45,062 bases of DNA from Bacteriovorax stolpii (GCA_945860415.1 CAMAQA010000014.1:1-45062), one strand, 5' to 3'; shown: positions 17,733 to 29,254, numbered from the stretch's first letter. Program-made: numbers and translations. Notes: generated by a model not told the origin, from the sequence alone.

Positions 17733-18662
17733 ATGAGCATCCAGTGGATGACCCTACGCGATCTCCAGTATGTGGTGACCGTTGCTGAAGAGCTTCACTT
17801 CGGCCGCGCCGCCAAACGCTGTGGGGTCAGCCAGCCTGCCCTCAGCACGCAGATCCGCAAGCTCGAAGACCAGCTCGGCGCCCGCTTCTTCGAGCGGACA
17901 CAGCGCCAGGTGACCATGACCGAGCAGGGCCGTCGTCTCGTGGAGCAGGCCCGACTCGTGCTCGAAGAGGCACAGAAAATTCCGGCAATGGTCAAGCAGC
18001 GCGAGACTCCACTTGCCGGTCCATTCCGGCTGGGCGCGATTGCCAGCGTCGGCCCCTATCTGTTTCCACACCTCCTCGGGCCGCTTCGAAAGGCACATCC
18101 GGAGCTCGAGCTCTTCATCCAGGAGGGACTGACCGACGGATTGATCCAGCAGCTCCGAAATGGAAATCTGGATGCCGTGATTGCATCGCCCACCTTCGAC
18201 CGGCAGGGACTTCGCGAGGACAAGATCTACTTCGAGCCGTTTCTTCTCGCTGCACCGAAGGGGCACCCACTGACGAAGGGCAAGCGCCTCCACAGCGAAG
18301 ACTTGCACGCCGAAGAGATGGTGCTGCTTGAAGATGGCCACTGCATGAAGGACCAGACGCTGCAGCTCTGTGGCTCCGGCCGCAGGCAGCGCGCCAAGGG
18401 CTTCCAGGCCGCAAGCATCGAAACCCTGAGGCAGATGGTGGCCGTGGGCATGGGCTACACGATCCTTCCGCAGCTTGCAGTGCCCGAGAAGAACACTCCC
18501 CTGAAGGAGCTCATCGACTACCGCCCGTTCGATGAAAAGCGAGTCGGCCGCTGGATCACGGTTTATTCGAAAGAGCGCTTCTCCAGGCCTGCAGACATTG
18601 ATGCACTGACCGGCTTCTTGAGAAGTGAAAGTCCGATCGAGTCGGATCTGTCGCAGAAATAA
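17733..18662 (+). CDS. oxyR: LysR-family hydrogen-peroxide sensor OxyR
   Basis: An N-terminal winged helix (LRDLQYVVTVAEELHFGRAA, then CGVSQPALSTQIRKLEDQLG) is followed by a LysR effector domain with the OxyR signature LLEDGHCMKDQTLQLC. The two cysteines are eight residues apart, exactly as Cys199 and Cys208 of E. coli OxyR. They are residues 204 and 213 from ATG 17733. From the in-frame ATG at 17748 (MTLRDLQYV) they become 199 and 208, so the later start may be the true one, although the ribosome site is a little better for 17733. Oxidation to a disulfide turns the protein into an activator of antioxidant genes. It faces katG, which is its likely target, across a shared hairpin. Confidence 0.92.
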   Translation: MSIQWMTLRDLQYVVTVAEELHFGRAAKRCGVSQPALSTQIRKLEDQLGARFFERTQRQVTMTEQGRRLVEQARLVLEEAQKIPAMVKQRETPLAGPFRLGAIASVGPYLFPHLLGPLRKAHPELELFIQEGLTDGLIQQLRNGNLDAVIASPTFDRQGLREDKIYFEPFLLAAPKGHPLTKGKRLHSEDLHAEEMVLLEDGHCMKDQTLQLCGSGRRQRAKGFQAASIETLRQMVAVGMGYTILPQLAVPEKNTPLKELIDYRPFDEKRVGRWITVYSKERFSRPADIDALTGFLRSESPIESDLSQK

Positions 18663-18696
18663 AAAGGGCCCCCCTCGCTCTCGCGAAGGGGGCCCT
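18656..18696 (-). terminator. Rho-independent terminator between oxyR and katG
   Basis: The arms AGGGCCCCCCTCGC (18665-18678) and GCGAAGGGGGCCCT (18683-18696) pair over 14 positions with one mismatch around a TCTC loop. Read on the minus strand the stem is followed by TTTTTATTT, a normal U-tract, so it ends katG transcription. There is no T-run on the plus strand, although the stem could still slow oxyR transcripts. The oxyR stop codon lies inside the A-tract. Confidence 0.88.
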
Positions 18697-18707
18697 GGGT
18701 ACAACCA

Positions 18708-21020
<2,313 letters not shown>

Positions 21021-21040
21021 TCAACACCAGCGTCAGGGAG

Positions 21041-21982
21041 TCAAAAAAATCTCTGACAGACAGCGTCTTCAGCGCCGTTCACACGCTGGATCAACCACTG
21101 TTCATCCCATTCGGAAGACAGAACTTCGTCGGACAGCGTCGGACCCGCTTCGACAAGTACCTCAAGGACACCTCGTGCGACGAGTCGCCGAAGCTCGGAG
21201 TGCCAGTCCTTCGTGACGATCACCTCGAAACCCCGCGATCTCGCAGCATCGACATAGCCTGGCGCTTCATTCTCGATCCGGCCGGAGCGATCGGCAATGA
21301 CCAGATACCGGGTCTTGCCCGAGTGATCCGGAACGTGACGCACGGTGAATTCCGGAAGGTCGGCGAGAATGGTGCCGCTGCCGGTAAGGATGACATCTGA
21401 CCTGCGACGCAGCAGGTGGGCGAGCTTGAGCGAGTTCGGAGATGTGAACGTATTCCGTCCGCGGGGCGGAATCATGGACCCCTGCTCATCGAACGCTCTC
21501 TTGACCGTGATCCACGGCATTCCGGTCCGCTGCACTTTCAAAAAAGGACCGAGCTGGCGCTGCGCCAGATCCAACTGTGGTGTGGGTGCGAAATCCGCGA
21601 GGCAGATCACCTCGAGTCCTGCCTCGCGAAGAACGGACTCGCCACCCGCCGCCTTCGGATTCGGATCACGAACCGCGAACACCACACACTGTGCTCCGGA
21701 AGCGAAGATCGCGTCCGTGCACGGAGGAGTCCTGCCGTGATGGCTGCAGGGCTCCAGGGTGACGACCATCGTATGAAGGCGATCAGAGAGCCCGCGCCTG
21801 GCCAGTTCCGCGAGCAGCTGGCGTTCCGCATGGAGCTCACCTGCTCGATGGTGCGCGGCAACGGCAAGAATCCTGCCTTCCGAATCCAAGGCCGCTGCTC
21901 CAACGGGAGGATTGGGGGAGGTGGCTCCGCGATGGAACTCCGCTTCTTCCACCGCCAGCTGAAGCGCTTCAGACCAGCTCAT
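21041..21982 (-). CDS. ribD: Riboflavin biosynthesis deaminase/reductase RibD
   Basis: The 313-residue protein has an N-terminal cytidine-deaminase-like domain with zinc motif HAE (His51, Glu53) and PCSHHGRTPPC (Cys79, Cys88). A C-terminal reductase domain follows (TSPNSLKLAHLLRRRSDVIL, then TGSGTILADLPEFTVR). It deaminates and then reduces the pyrimidine intermediate made from GTP on the way to riboflavin. The reductase domain ends early (VNGAEDAVCQRFF), some 50 residues short of E. coli RibD as I recall it, so the last strands are short or missing. No other rib gene is beside it. It starts three bases after the stop of the outer-membrane channel gene and is probably cotranscribed with it, an unusual pairing. 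Confidence 0.92.
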   Translation of the reverse strand: MSWSEALQLAVEEAEFHRGATSPNPPVGAAALDSEGRILAVAAHHRAGELHAERQLLAELARRGLSDRLHTMVVTLEPCSHHGRTPPCTDAIFASGAQCVVFAVRDPNPKAAGGESVLREAGLEVICLADFAPTPQLDLAQRQLGPFLKVQRTGMPWITVKRAFDEQGSMIPPRGRNTFTSPNSLKLAHLLRRRSDVILTGSGTILADLPEFTVRHVPDHSGKTRYLVIADRSGRIENEAPGYVDAARSRGFEVIVTKDWHSELRRLVARGVLEVLVEAGPTLSDEVLSSEWDEQWLIQRVNGAEDAVCQRFF

Positions 21983-21985
21983 GGG

Positions 21986-23320
21986 TCATTTCTTAGCAGG
22001 CTCGGCGAGGCAGGGCGACAGGGTCGCGAAAACGCCCTCCTGGAGCGTGCGCTGCCACGAGAGGCGGACGAGCGCGAGCTCGGTGCGCGAGCGCAGGTGA
22101 TCGAGACGAGACTGGCGAAGAGTACCTTCCGCATCGAGCAGCTGCCAGGGCTCTGCAAGCCCGAGCTCGACCTTGAGCTTCATGTTTTCGTACTGGGCAC
22201 TGGCTGTTCGCTCGCGCTCGGCGAAGCGCTCCGTTTGGAGCTGGGTCGATGCCAGACTGGCCTGGGTGCCTTCAAACAGCTCCTGGAATTCGAGGCGCAT
22301 CTCTTCACGTCGAAGTTCGAGCTCGCGGATGTTGCGGCTGGTGATCTCCAGTGCAGGAAAATAGCCGAAACTGAGCTGGATGCCGCCGCCTGCAGAGAGG
22401 CTCTCCATCGAGCTCGTGAATTTACCCTTTTCCGCCTGCTTGCTGAGCCCGATTCCGCCCATGAAGGCAAAGGCCGCCTTCCAGCGCCCCTTGCGTGCAG
22501 CTTCTTCGATCTGGAAGAGCTGGAGCGATTCGGGCGAGCGCTTCATTGCGATGCCGACGAGTTCATCGATCCTCTGCGCTTCGGACGGAGTACCCGGAAC
22601 ATCGAAGGAATCATCCGCGGCACGAAGCGTCGTACCGGACTTCAATCCGAATGCCCTGCGAAGAGAGGCCTCTTCGCGCGAAAGCATCTCTCGAACCTGG
22701 GCTACGGAAATCTCAGCAAACTGGTCGACGGAGATCACCTGGTTCAGCTCATCAATGGTGATCAGGCCCAGATCATAGGCCTGCTGCGCGCGCTGCCGCA
22801 GGCTTCGAGCTTCGATAAACTCGTCTTCCATGATGGCCAGAAGGTTCAGGTCGTTCTTCCAGAGCGAAATCATCGAGAAGGCCGAAGCGTACTGATTCTG
22901 TTCGACGATCTGCAGAGCGAATTTTTCCGCTTCGAACACGTCGCGCGCCTGGCTGGCCCCAAACCAGTTTCCAGGAATCAGGAACGGCACCACGGCTTCG
23001 ACCGCAGCCCAGGCAAATTGGGGCTGGCCGGCCGACATCAAGAGAGCACTCAGATTGATGGACGGCAGGAGCTCGGCACGTGCCGCGTTGAGCTCGGCCT
23101 TGGCCAGGTGAAGTCGGTTTGTGGCGATGTGGATGGCGACGTTGCCGTCGAAGAGCAGTGCAGCGAGATTCCGATCGTCCAGCACGACCTCATCGGCTTG
23201 TCGCATGGCACTCAGGTTCTCGGAATCAGCTTCCGGAATCTTGCAGTGGGGCGGAAGAACGGGATCGCAGCCTGTAAAAAGAAACGCGAAAAGGAAACAG
23301 AGACCGCCAGTCTTTGTCAT
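21986..23320 (-). CDS. TolC-family outer-membrane efflux lipoprotein
   Basis: The 444-residue product carries a lipoprotein signal with lipobox LFTGC (Cys18). The body has the TolC/OprM-type pattern: long amphipathic helices rich in Ala, Glu, Gln and Arg (RLHLAKAELNAARAELLPSI, later a mirrored repeat with AERERTASAQYENMKLKVEL). It would form a trimeric channel spanning the outer membrane and reaching into the periplasm. It is divergent from the RND-TolC fusion gene with 63 bases between, so two outer-membrane channel modules share this locus. No membrane-fusion (adaptor) gene is present on either side. It heads a two-gene unit with ribD. Confidence 0.82.
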   Translation of the reverse strand: MTKTGGLCFLFAFLFTGCDPVLPPHCKIPEADSENLSAMRQADEVVLDDRNLAALLFDGNVAIHIATNRLHLAKAELNAARAELLPSINLSALLMSAGQPQFAWAAVEAVVPFLIPGNWFGASQARDVFEAEKFALQIVEQNQYASAFSMISLWKNDLNLLAIMEDEFIEARSLRQRAQQAYDLGLITIDELNQVISVDQFAEISVAQVREMLSREEASLRRAFGLKSGTTLRAADDSFDVPGTPSEAQRIDELVGIAMKRSPESLQLFQIEEAARKGRWKAAFAFMGGIGLSKQAEKGKFTSSMESLSAGGGIQLSFGYFPALEITSRNIRELELRREEMRLEFQELFEGTQASLASTQLQTERFAERERTASAQYENMKLKVELGLAEPWQLLDAEGTLRQSRLDHLRSRTELALVRLSWQRTLQEGVFATLSPCLAEPAKK

Positions 23321-23383
23321 GGTGCGACATGTCTACGGAATGGCGCTTGATTCGTCAACCCCCGGCGTTTATTCCGGTAGCCC

Positions 23384-26300
23384 ATGACGCTTTCCGAAAT
23401 TTCGATCAAAAGACCCGTTTTCGCATGGATGCTGATGGCGGGCCTGATCCTGTTCGGATGGATCTCGTTCCAGCGAATGGGCATCAGTCAGCTGCCCGAT
23501 GTCGACTTTCCGGTACTCAATGTTTCCGTGAATTACGAGGGGGCGGCCCCCGAGGTCATTGAATCGGACGTGGTGGATATCATTGAAGATGCCGTGATGA
23601 CCGTGCAGGGAATCCGGAATGTCTCGTCGTCTTCGCGCTACGGATCGGCAAATATCACTCTCGAATTCGATCTCGACCGGAACATCGACACCGCCCTGCA
23701 GGAGGTTCAGACCAAGATCGCCCAGGCCCAGCGCCAGCTGCCACGCGATCTCGACCCCCCGGTGATCACCAAGACCAATCCTGAGGACCAGCCGATCCTC
23801 TGGATGACGGCCAGTTCGAAAACGCTGCCTCCGCGCGAGCTCAACCGCTACGTGCGCGACCAGCTCAAGGATCGCTTCAGCACCCTTCCCGGAGTCGGCG
23901 AAGTGTTCCTCGGGGGCTACGTCGATCCTGCCATCCGCATCTGGGTGACCTCCGACAAGCTCCAGCGGTATGAACTTTCCGTCAACGACATCATCAATAC
24001 CGTCAAGACCGAGCACCTGGAACTTCCTGCGGGACAAATCGAGACGGAACGCCGCGAGTACGACGTCCGCACGCTGGGAGAAGCAGCCACGCTGCAGCAG
24101 CTCGAAGGCCTCGTCATCTCGGAACGCGGAGGGCGCCCGAATTATGCCGCCACCCCGCTCAAACAGGTCGTCAGGCTCGAAGAAGGCCTGGCGGAAGTAC
24201 GCCGGGTCTCGCGTTTCAACGGCCAGCCGGCCATTGGCATCGGCATCCGCAAGCAGCGCGGCTCGAACGCCGTCGAAGTGGCCAGGGTTGTCCGCAAGCA
24301 GCTCCAGGCCCTCCAGGGCTCGCTGCCGCATGACATCGAACTCAAGATCAACTTCGATACCACCCAATTCATCGAGGAGTCGGTCGGCGAACTGAACTTC
24401 ACGCTCCTCTTGTCGGCCATTCTCACGGGCGTCGTCTGCTGGCTCTTCCTCGGCTCGTGGTCCTCGACCGTGAACGTGCTCATGGCCATTCCGACCTCGA
24501 TCGTCGGAACGTTCATCGTGCTCGCGTTCATGAACTTCACGCTGAACACCTTCACTCTCCTCGGCCTGAGCCTTGCGATCGGCATCGTCGTGGACGACGC
24601 GATCATGGTCCTCGAGAACATCGTGCGCCACAAGGAGATGGGAAAGTCGCGCCTCGAGGCGGCGATCGTCGGATCAAAGGAGATCACCTTCGCCGCCATC
24701 GCCGCGACGATTGCCATCGGAGCCATCTTCCTTCCGGTCGTATTCATGCGCGGCGTGATCGGAAAATTCTTCTTCCAGTTCGGCGTCACGCTGACGGTTG
24801 CGGTGGGACTGTCGCTCCTGGAGGCGCTCACGCTCACCCCGATGCGTTGCTCGCAGTTCCTCGAAACCGGCCACCGCACCCAGGGCATCGGCGTCTGGAT
24901 GGACCGCGCCTTCGATCGACTGGAGCTGCTGTATGGAAGCTGGCTGAAGAAGTCACTCGACCACCGCAAATCGGTGCTCATCGGCTCCGTCGTCTTTCTC
25001 GTCGCCACCTTTGCCTCGGTGAAGTGGGTCGGCAAGGAGTTCGTTCCGGCGCAGGACCAGGGTCGGTTCATGATGCGACTCCAGACCCCGGTCGACAGCT
25101 CGCTCGAGTACACGGATGGAAAATTCCGTGATGCTGAAAAGCTGCTGATGGGACGTTCCGAGATCGATCGCATCTACACGGCCGTCGGAGGATTCGGCGG
25201 CGGCGAAGTGAATACGGGCGTCATGTTCATCACGCTGAAGGAAAAATCCGAACGCGGAACGAACCCGAAGACCGGACGCAAGTGGACCCAGCAGGAGCTC
25301 ATGGAGGAATATCGAAACCTCCTCAAGCAGGTGAAGGACGTCCGAGCCTTCGCCCAAGACCTCTCCATGCGCGGTTTCACGGCTTCTCGTGGATTTCCGG
25401 TCGAGTTCTCGGTCCGTGGGTCGGACTGGGAAAAGCTCGCCTCGTCCTCGGAGCAAATCAAGGCGAAGATGGATCAGTCGGGCATGATGTCGGACATCGA
25501 CTGGGACTACAAGCTCGGCAAGCCGGAGATCCAGATCATTCCGGACCGCAACAAGGCCAACGCCCGCGGCGTCAGCATCCGGGCGATTTCCGAGGTCATC
25601 AATTCATTGGTCGGTGGCGTGAACGTCGGCAAATACGAATCCGGCGGACGGCGCTATGACATCCGGGTTCGCCTCGAAAAAGAGGAGCGCACCCGGGCCG
25701 ACCAGATCTCGAAGCTCTTTGTCCGGAACAACCGAGGCGAACTGGTCCGTCTTTCAGAGGTCGTGACGATCACCGAGAAGCCGAGCCTCTCGCAGATCAA
25801 CCGCTACAATCGCGAGCGGGCGGTGAGCATCTTCGCCAACATGAAGCCCGGCAAGTCGCAGTCCGATGCGGTGGCCTTCATTCAGAAATCCGGCAAGGAG
25901 ATCATGCCATCCGACCAGAAGCTCGTGATGAGCGGAAGTGCAGAGACCTTCAAGGAGTCGTTCCGCGACCTGATCTTTGCACTCGTGCTGGGCATCGCGG
26001 TTGCCTACATGGTGCTCGCCTCGCAGTTCAACAGCTTCATCGATCCGATTTCGGTGCTGCTCGCGATGCCGTTCAGCGTTTCGGGCGCATTCCTGGCGTT
26101 GCTGATCAGCGGCCAGACGCTGAATATTTACAGTTTCATCGGCCTGATCCTGCTCATGGGAATCGTGAAGAAGAACTCGATCCTGCTCGTGGACTTCACC
26201 AACCAGGCCCTCGAACAGGGACGCGGAAGAAAATCCGCGACCGACGCGCTCATCGAGGCGTGTCCGATGCGGCTCAGGCCGATTCTCATGACATCATTCG

Positions 26301-27820
26301 CCACCATTGCCGGAGCCATTCCTCCGGCGCTTGCGATCGGGCCTGGAGCAGAGACCCGCATTCCGATGGCCGTGACAGTAATCGGCGGTGTTCTCGTGTC
26401 CACCATCCTGACGCTGTTCGTGGTTCCGTGCGCGTATGTCGTGTTTGCGCGGTTCCAGAAACGCGGACACGGCGTGTCTCCGGCCGCGGTCGGCGCGCTG
26501 CTGGTCGTCGTCACGGCGACATCCCTGACGGGCATGCCGGGCTCCGCACACGCCGCCACCGATTCCAGCTCGGCGCTTTCTCTGTCGCAGGCCGTCTCGG
26601 AGGCGTTGTCACATCAGCCACTGGTTCGTGAGAATCGCGAGCGCCTCGACCAGGCTGACGCTGAAGTCCGTCGGGCATGGGCGAATCTGCTTCCGACGAT
26701 TTCGGCCCAGGCGACGGCCGCGACACGAAAAGACCCCGTTCTCTTCGTCAACCCGCGCTTCTCGGGGCAGGCCTACAATTTCTATACGGCCTCTCTCCAG
26801 CTGAGCCAGCCTCTCGTCGTCTTCGGGCTTTTTGCCGGCGCCGACATCACCGTGAAAAACCGTGATCTTGCGAAGCTCGATCTCGAGGTCCGCGAGCGCG
26901 ACACGACCGTGAACGTGATCCAGTCCTTCTTCCAGGTGCTGCTCAACCAGCGCAACCTCGAGACGCTCCGGGCAGTGGAGAAGATCCAGAAGGAGGGCGT
27001 CACCACGACCCAGCGCCGACAGGCCATCGGTCGAGGCCAGCTGATCGACCTGCTGCAGGCGAGGACGCAGCTCGCCTTGATCCAGCCGAAGATCGAGCAG
27101 GCCGAGAGCGGGCTCCAGGTTTCAGCCCAGCAGCTGGCGACACTGCTCGGCCGTGAAGAGCCCCAGGTCCTTTCGCTTCACGGGACGCTCCTGCCTCCCG
27201 ATCCGGTGCAGGTCGAGGACTACTTTCGCGGGAAGGTGTCGCAGATTCCGGAATTCAATCAGGTGCTCGTCCGCAAAAAGCAGATCCAGAGCCAGAAGGA
27301 TGCAGCTCTCGGACGCTTCCTGCCCTCGCTGCAGCTGACGGGCAATGTCGCCCGGAACACCTTCCGCCGGTCGGACATGCTGAACACGGCTGCCGATTCC
27401 TATATTGCGACGCTGACGCTGAACATCCCCCTCTTCAACGGCCTCAGCTCGATCTACGAGCGCCAAAGCTTCAATTCGCAGGCTCGCCAGCTGGCCCTGC
27501 AGGAAGACCAGCTTCGCCAGAATCTGTCCTTCGCCCAGGTCCAGGCTCGCGAGGCCCTCCGGGTGGCGCGTAGAAAAATCGAGATTTCAACCAAGGCCCA
27601 GGAGCTTGCGAGGGCCAGCCTGGAAGAGGCGAAACGGAACTATCGTCTCGCAACCATTGATTTTTTGCAGTTCCTTCAGGTTCAACAGGCCTTCGCAGAA
27701 GCCGAGAACGCCCTCGATCAGGCCCGGTTCGAGTACCTACAAGCTCTTGCGCAGAGCGCCAAAGCTATGGGAATAGCCCTTCCGTCGCTCGTGAAACTGT
27801 TGAACGGTGCAGGAGCCTAG
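23384..27820 (+). CDS. RND efflux pump fused to a TolC-like outer-membrane channel
   Basis: One uninterrupted 1478-codon frame. Residues 1-1030 are a complete HAE1-type RND permease: MTLSEISIKRPVFAWML start, two periplasmic loops, twelve membrane segments, the proton-relay pair Asp404-Asp405 in TM4 (GIVVDDAIMVLENI) and Lys929/Lys930 in TM10 (GIVKKNSILLVDF). Residues 1058-1478 are a complete TolC-family protein (LSLSQAVSEALSHQPLVREN at the start, SLEEAKRNYRLATIDFLQFL near the end). The joint, residues 1023-1057, reads like a signal peptide: basic RFQKRGHG, a hydrophobic run, then a signal-peptidase site GSAHA|AT after Ala1057. As TM12 ends in the cytoplasm, this segment would cross outward and place the TolC part in the periplasm, where cleavage could free it. 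No adaptor gene adjoins. A lipoprotein gene follows 39 bases later. Confidence 0.93.
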   Translation: MTLSEISIKRPVFAWMLMAGLILFGWISFQRMGISQLPDVDFPVLNVSVNYEGAAPEVIESDVVDIIEDAVMTVQGIRNVSSSSRYGSANITLEFDLDRNIDTALQEVQTKIAQAQRQLPRDLDPPVITKTNPEDQPILWMTASSKTLPPRELNRYVRDQLKDRFSTLPGVGEVFLGGYVDPAIRIWVTSDKLQRYELSVNDIINTVKTEHLELPAGQIETERREYDVRTLGEAATLQQLEGLVISERGGRPNYAATPLKQVVRLEEGLAEVRRVSRFNGQPAIGIGIRKQRGSNAVEVARVVRKQLQALQGSLPHDIELKINFDTTQFIEESVGELNFTLLLSAILTGVVCWLFLGSWSSTVNVLMAIPTSIVGTFIVLAFMNFTLNTFTLLGLSLAIGIVVDDAIMVLENIVRHKEMGKSRLEAAIVGSKEITFAAIAATIAIGAIFLPVVFMRGVIGKFFFQFGVTLTVAVGLSLLEALTLTPMRCSQFLETGHRTQGIGVWMDRAFDRLELLYGSWLKKSLDHRKSVLIGSVVFLVATFASVKWVGKEFVPAQDQGRFMMRLQTPVDSSLEYTDGKFRDAEKLLMGRSEIDRIYTAVGGFGGGEVNTGVMFITLKEKSERGTNPKTGRKWTQQELMEEYRNLLKQVKDVRAFAQDLSMRGFTASRGFPVEFSVRGSDWEKLASSSEQIKAKMDQSGMMSDIDWDYKLGKPEIQIIPDRNKANARGVSIRAISEVINSLVGGVNVGKYESGGRRYDIRVRLEKEERTRADQISKLFVRNNRGELVRLSEVVTITEKPSLSQINRYNRERAVSIFANMKPGKSQSDAVAFIQKSGKEIMPSDQKLVMSGSAETFKESFRDLIFALVLGIAVAYMVLASQFNSFIDPISVLLAMPFSVSGAFLALLISGQTLNIYSFIGLILLMGIVKKNSILLVDFTNQALEQGRGRKSATDALIEACPMRLRPILMTSFATIAGAIPPALAIGPGAETRIPMAVTVIGGVLVSTILTLFVVPCAYVVFARFQKRGHGVSPAAVGALLVVVTATSLTGMPGSAHAATDSSSALSLSQAVSEALSHQPLVRENRERLDQADAEVRRAWANLLPTISAQATAATRKDPVLFVNPRFSGQAYNFYTASLQLSQPLVVFGLFAGADITVKNRDLAKLDLEVRERDTTVNVIQSFFQVLLNQRNLETLRAVEKIQKEGVTTTQRRQAIGRGQLIDLLQARTQLALIQPKIEQAESGLQVSAQQLATLLGREEPQVLSLHGTLLPPDPVQVEDYFRGKVSQIPEFNQVLVRKKQIQSQKDAALGRFLPSLQLTGNVARNTFRRSDMLNTAADSYIATLTLNIPLFNGLSSIYERQSFNSQARQLALQEDQLRQNLSFAQVQAREALRVARRKIEISTKAQELARASLEEAKRNYRLATIDFLQFLQVQQAFAEAENALDQARFEYLQALAQSAKAMGIALPSLVKLLNGAGA

Positions 27821-27859
27821 TGCCGTCGAGGGCATGAGGTTCGGCTGTAGGAGATCCCG

Positions 27860-29254
27860 ATGCTTTTGAATCGCCCATTCAGTCCCCGGCTCCTGGCCTC
27901 TGCGGCCGCGCTCGCTCTGCTGACCGCGTCGGGTTGCGTGAAGGACCGGGATTTCGAGGACTGGCGACGCGAAAAGCTCAACGAAGACCTGACTGAGCTC
28001 GCACCGGCCGCAGGAACTTACCGTGGGTCGCTCACCTCCAAGCAGTCCGGGCTGGCGCTCGGAGCCATGGAAGTGATCCTGACCCCGCAGGTGAGGATGA
28101 CCCCGGGAATGAGCGGCGACAAGATCGACGGTGCCCCCGCGCTTGCGGTCCAGATCACTTTCCAGGAGGCCGACACTCGTTTCGCACTGACCGCCCTCGA
28201 CAGTTACTACGACCGGTTCTCCGGACGTCTCGAGGTGACGCTTCCGATCGCGCGTTCCAACGGCCGCTCCGAGCAGCTCGTCCTGAGTGGCTCGGTGGGA
28301 GAACTGGGCCTCGGTGGCCAGCTGCAGATCACTGGTGCCTCTGAACTGGCCGCTACCTTCACCCTCCAGAAAAATCCCTCCGAAACCATTTCGGAGATCG
28401 CCCAGAAACTCGTGGGACAAAAGTCGCGTGATCCGAATTCACCATCGGCTTCGTGGAAAGGAACGACGAAGTTCCTGCCGGGGATCGAGCGCGCGGTATC
28501 GCTCGTGTTCATCGATCCGGCCACCACCCCCGAGGAGCAGTTCCTCAACCGCTTCGCTCCGACCCAGGTCGTCCAGTTCACGCTCAATTACGGCGACTCG
28601 GTCAAGCTCGTCCACGAGGGCGCCGTCTGGGATCGGCGCACCGGAAAGCTCACGGGAAGGGCCCGCATTGCCCGGGGCGCACAGACCAGCGAAATCGTCA
28701 CGGAATGCCAAGCCGCACAGGAAACCTGGAGCTGCCTCCACCAGTCGCAGGGATGGGGAGCCGTCGCAACGACTGAGGCCGTTTTTCAGCAGGATTCCGG
28801 AGCCGATGACCGCAGCGGTGAGACCCCGTCGGAACTTCGTGCCGTTCAGTCCCTGACCCGCACCGGAAAGACGCGGCTGGACTCGGGCGAAGTCACCGCG
28901 TGGCTCAAGGCCGTTTTTGCCGCACGGACTCGTGAGCAGGAATTCTGGGATCTTTTCGTGCCGACGCCGGAACGAACGGTCACGGTTTCGCTCCAGTTCG
29001 GGATTCCTGGACAACCCGAAAGCGAACGGCTGATCGTCCTTTTCGAACAGGCTCAGCTGGATCTTCGGTCACACACCCTGGATGGACGGGTCGTCTTGCG
29101 CCAGGGCCTCGGCTCGTCATTCATCGAAGTCACCCTACGCTGCGAGAATTTCAGGTTCCCCGGATTGGAATTGGTCGAAGGCCCCACGCCGCCGATCTCC
29201 TGCCAGTACTGGAGCAGCCACCGAACGGAACTGCTGCCGATCACATTCCAGTAA
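27860..29254 (+). CDS. Lipoprotein of unknown function, downstream of the RND-TolC fusion
   Basis: The 464-residue product has a lipoprotein signal with lipobox TASGC (Cys26) and a TAGGAG ribosome site seven bases before ATG 27860. It follows the pump gene by 39 bases in the same direction and is probably in the same operon. The mature part is beta-rich with repeated strand-like stretches (GRLEVTLPIARSNG, SGSVGELGLGGQLQITGASE, RTVTVSLQFGIPG), as in proteins made of stacked beta domains. Late cysteines (ECQAAQETWSCLH, RCENFRF, SCQYW) could pair. I do not recognise the family. Whether it serves the pump is open; it is not a membrane-fusion protein by its pattern, as it lacks the long helical hairpin. 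Its stop touches the stop of the convergent hemerythrin gene. Confidence 0.75.
   Translation: MLLNRPFSPRLLASAAALALLTASGCVKDRDFEDWRREKLNEDLTELAPAAGTYRGSLTSKQSGLALGAMEVILTPQVRMTPGMSGDKIDGAPALAVQITFQEADTRFALTALDSYYDRFSGRLEVTLPIARSNGRSEQLVLSGSVGELGLGGQLQITGASELAATFTLQKNPSETISEIAQKLVGQKSRDPNSPSASWKGTTKFLPGIERAVSLVFIDPATTPEEQFLNRFAPTQVVQFTLNYGDSVKLVHEGAVWDRRTGKLTGRARIARGAQTSEIVTECQAAQETWSCLHQSQGWGAVATTEAVFQQDSGADDRSGETPSELRAVQSLTRTGKTRLDSGEVTAWLKAVFAARTREQEFWDLFVPTPERTVTVSLQFGIPGQPESERLIVLFEQAQLDLRSHTLDGRVVLRQGLGSSFIEVTLRCENFRFPGLELVEGPTPPISCQYWSSHRTELLPITFQ

Noticed and set aside
21416..23350. A 644-codon open frame on the plus strand
   Set aside because: It lies opposite ribD and the TolC-like lipoprotein gene, both of which have clear family motifs. 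Its own translation has no domain texture and no ribosome site.
23369..24631. A 420-codon minus-strand frame rich in Asp, Glu and His
   Set aside because: It is antisense to the first third of the RND pump and has no recognisable features.
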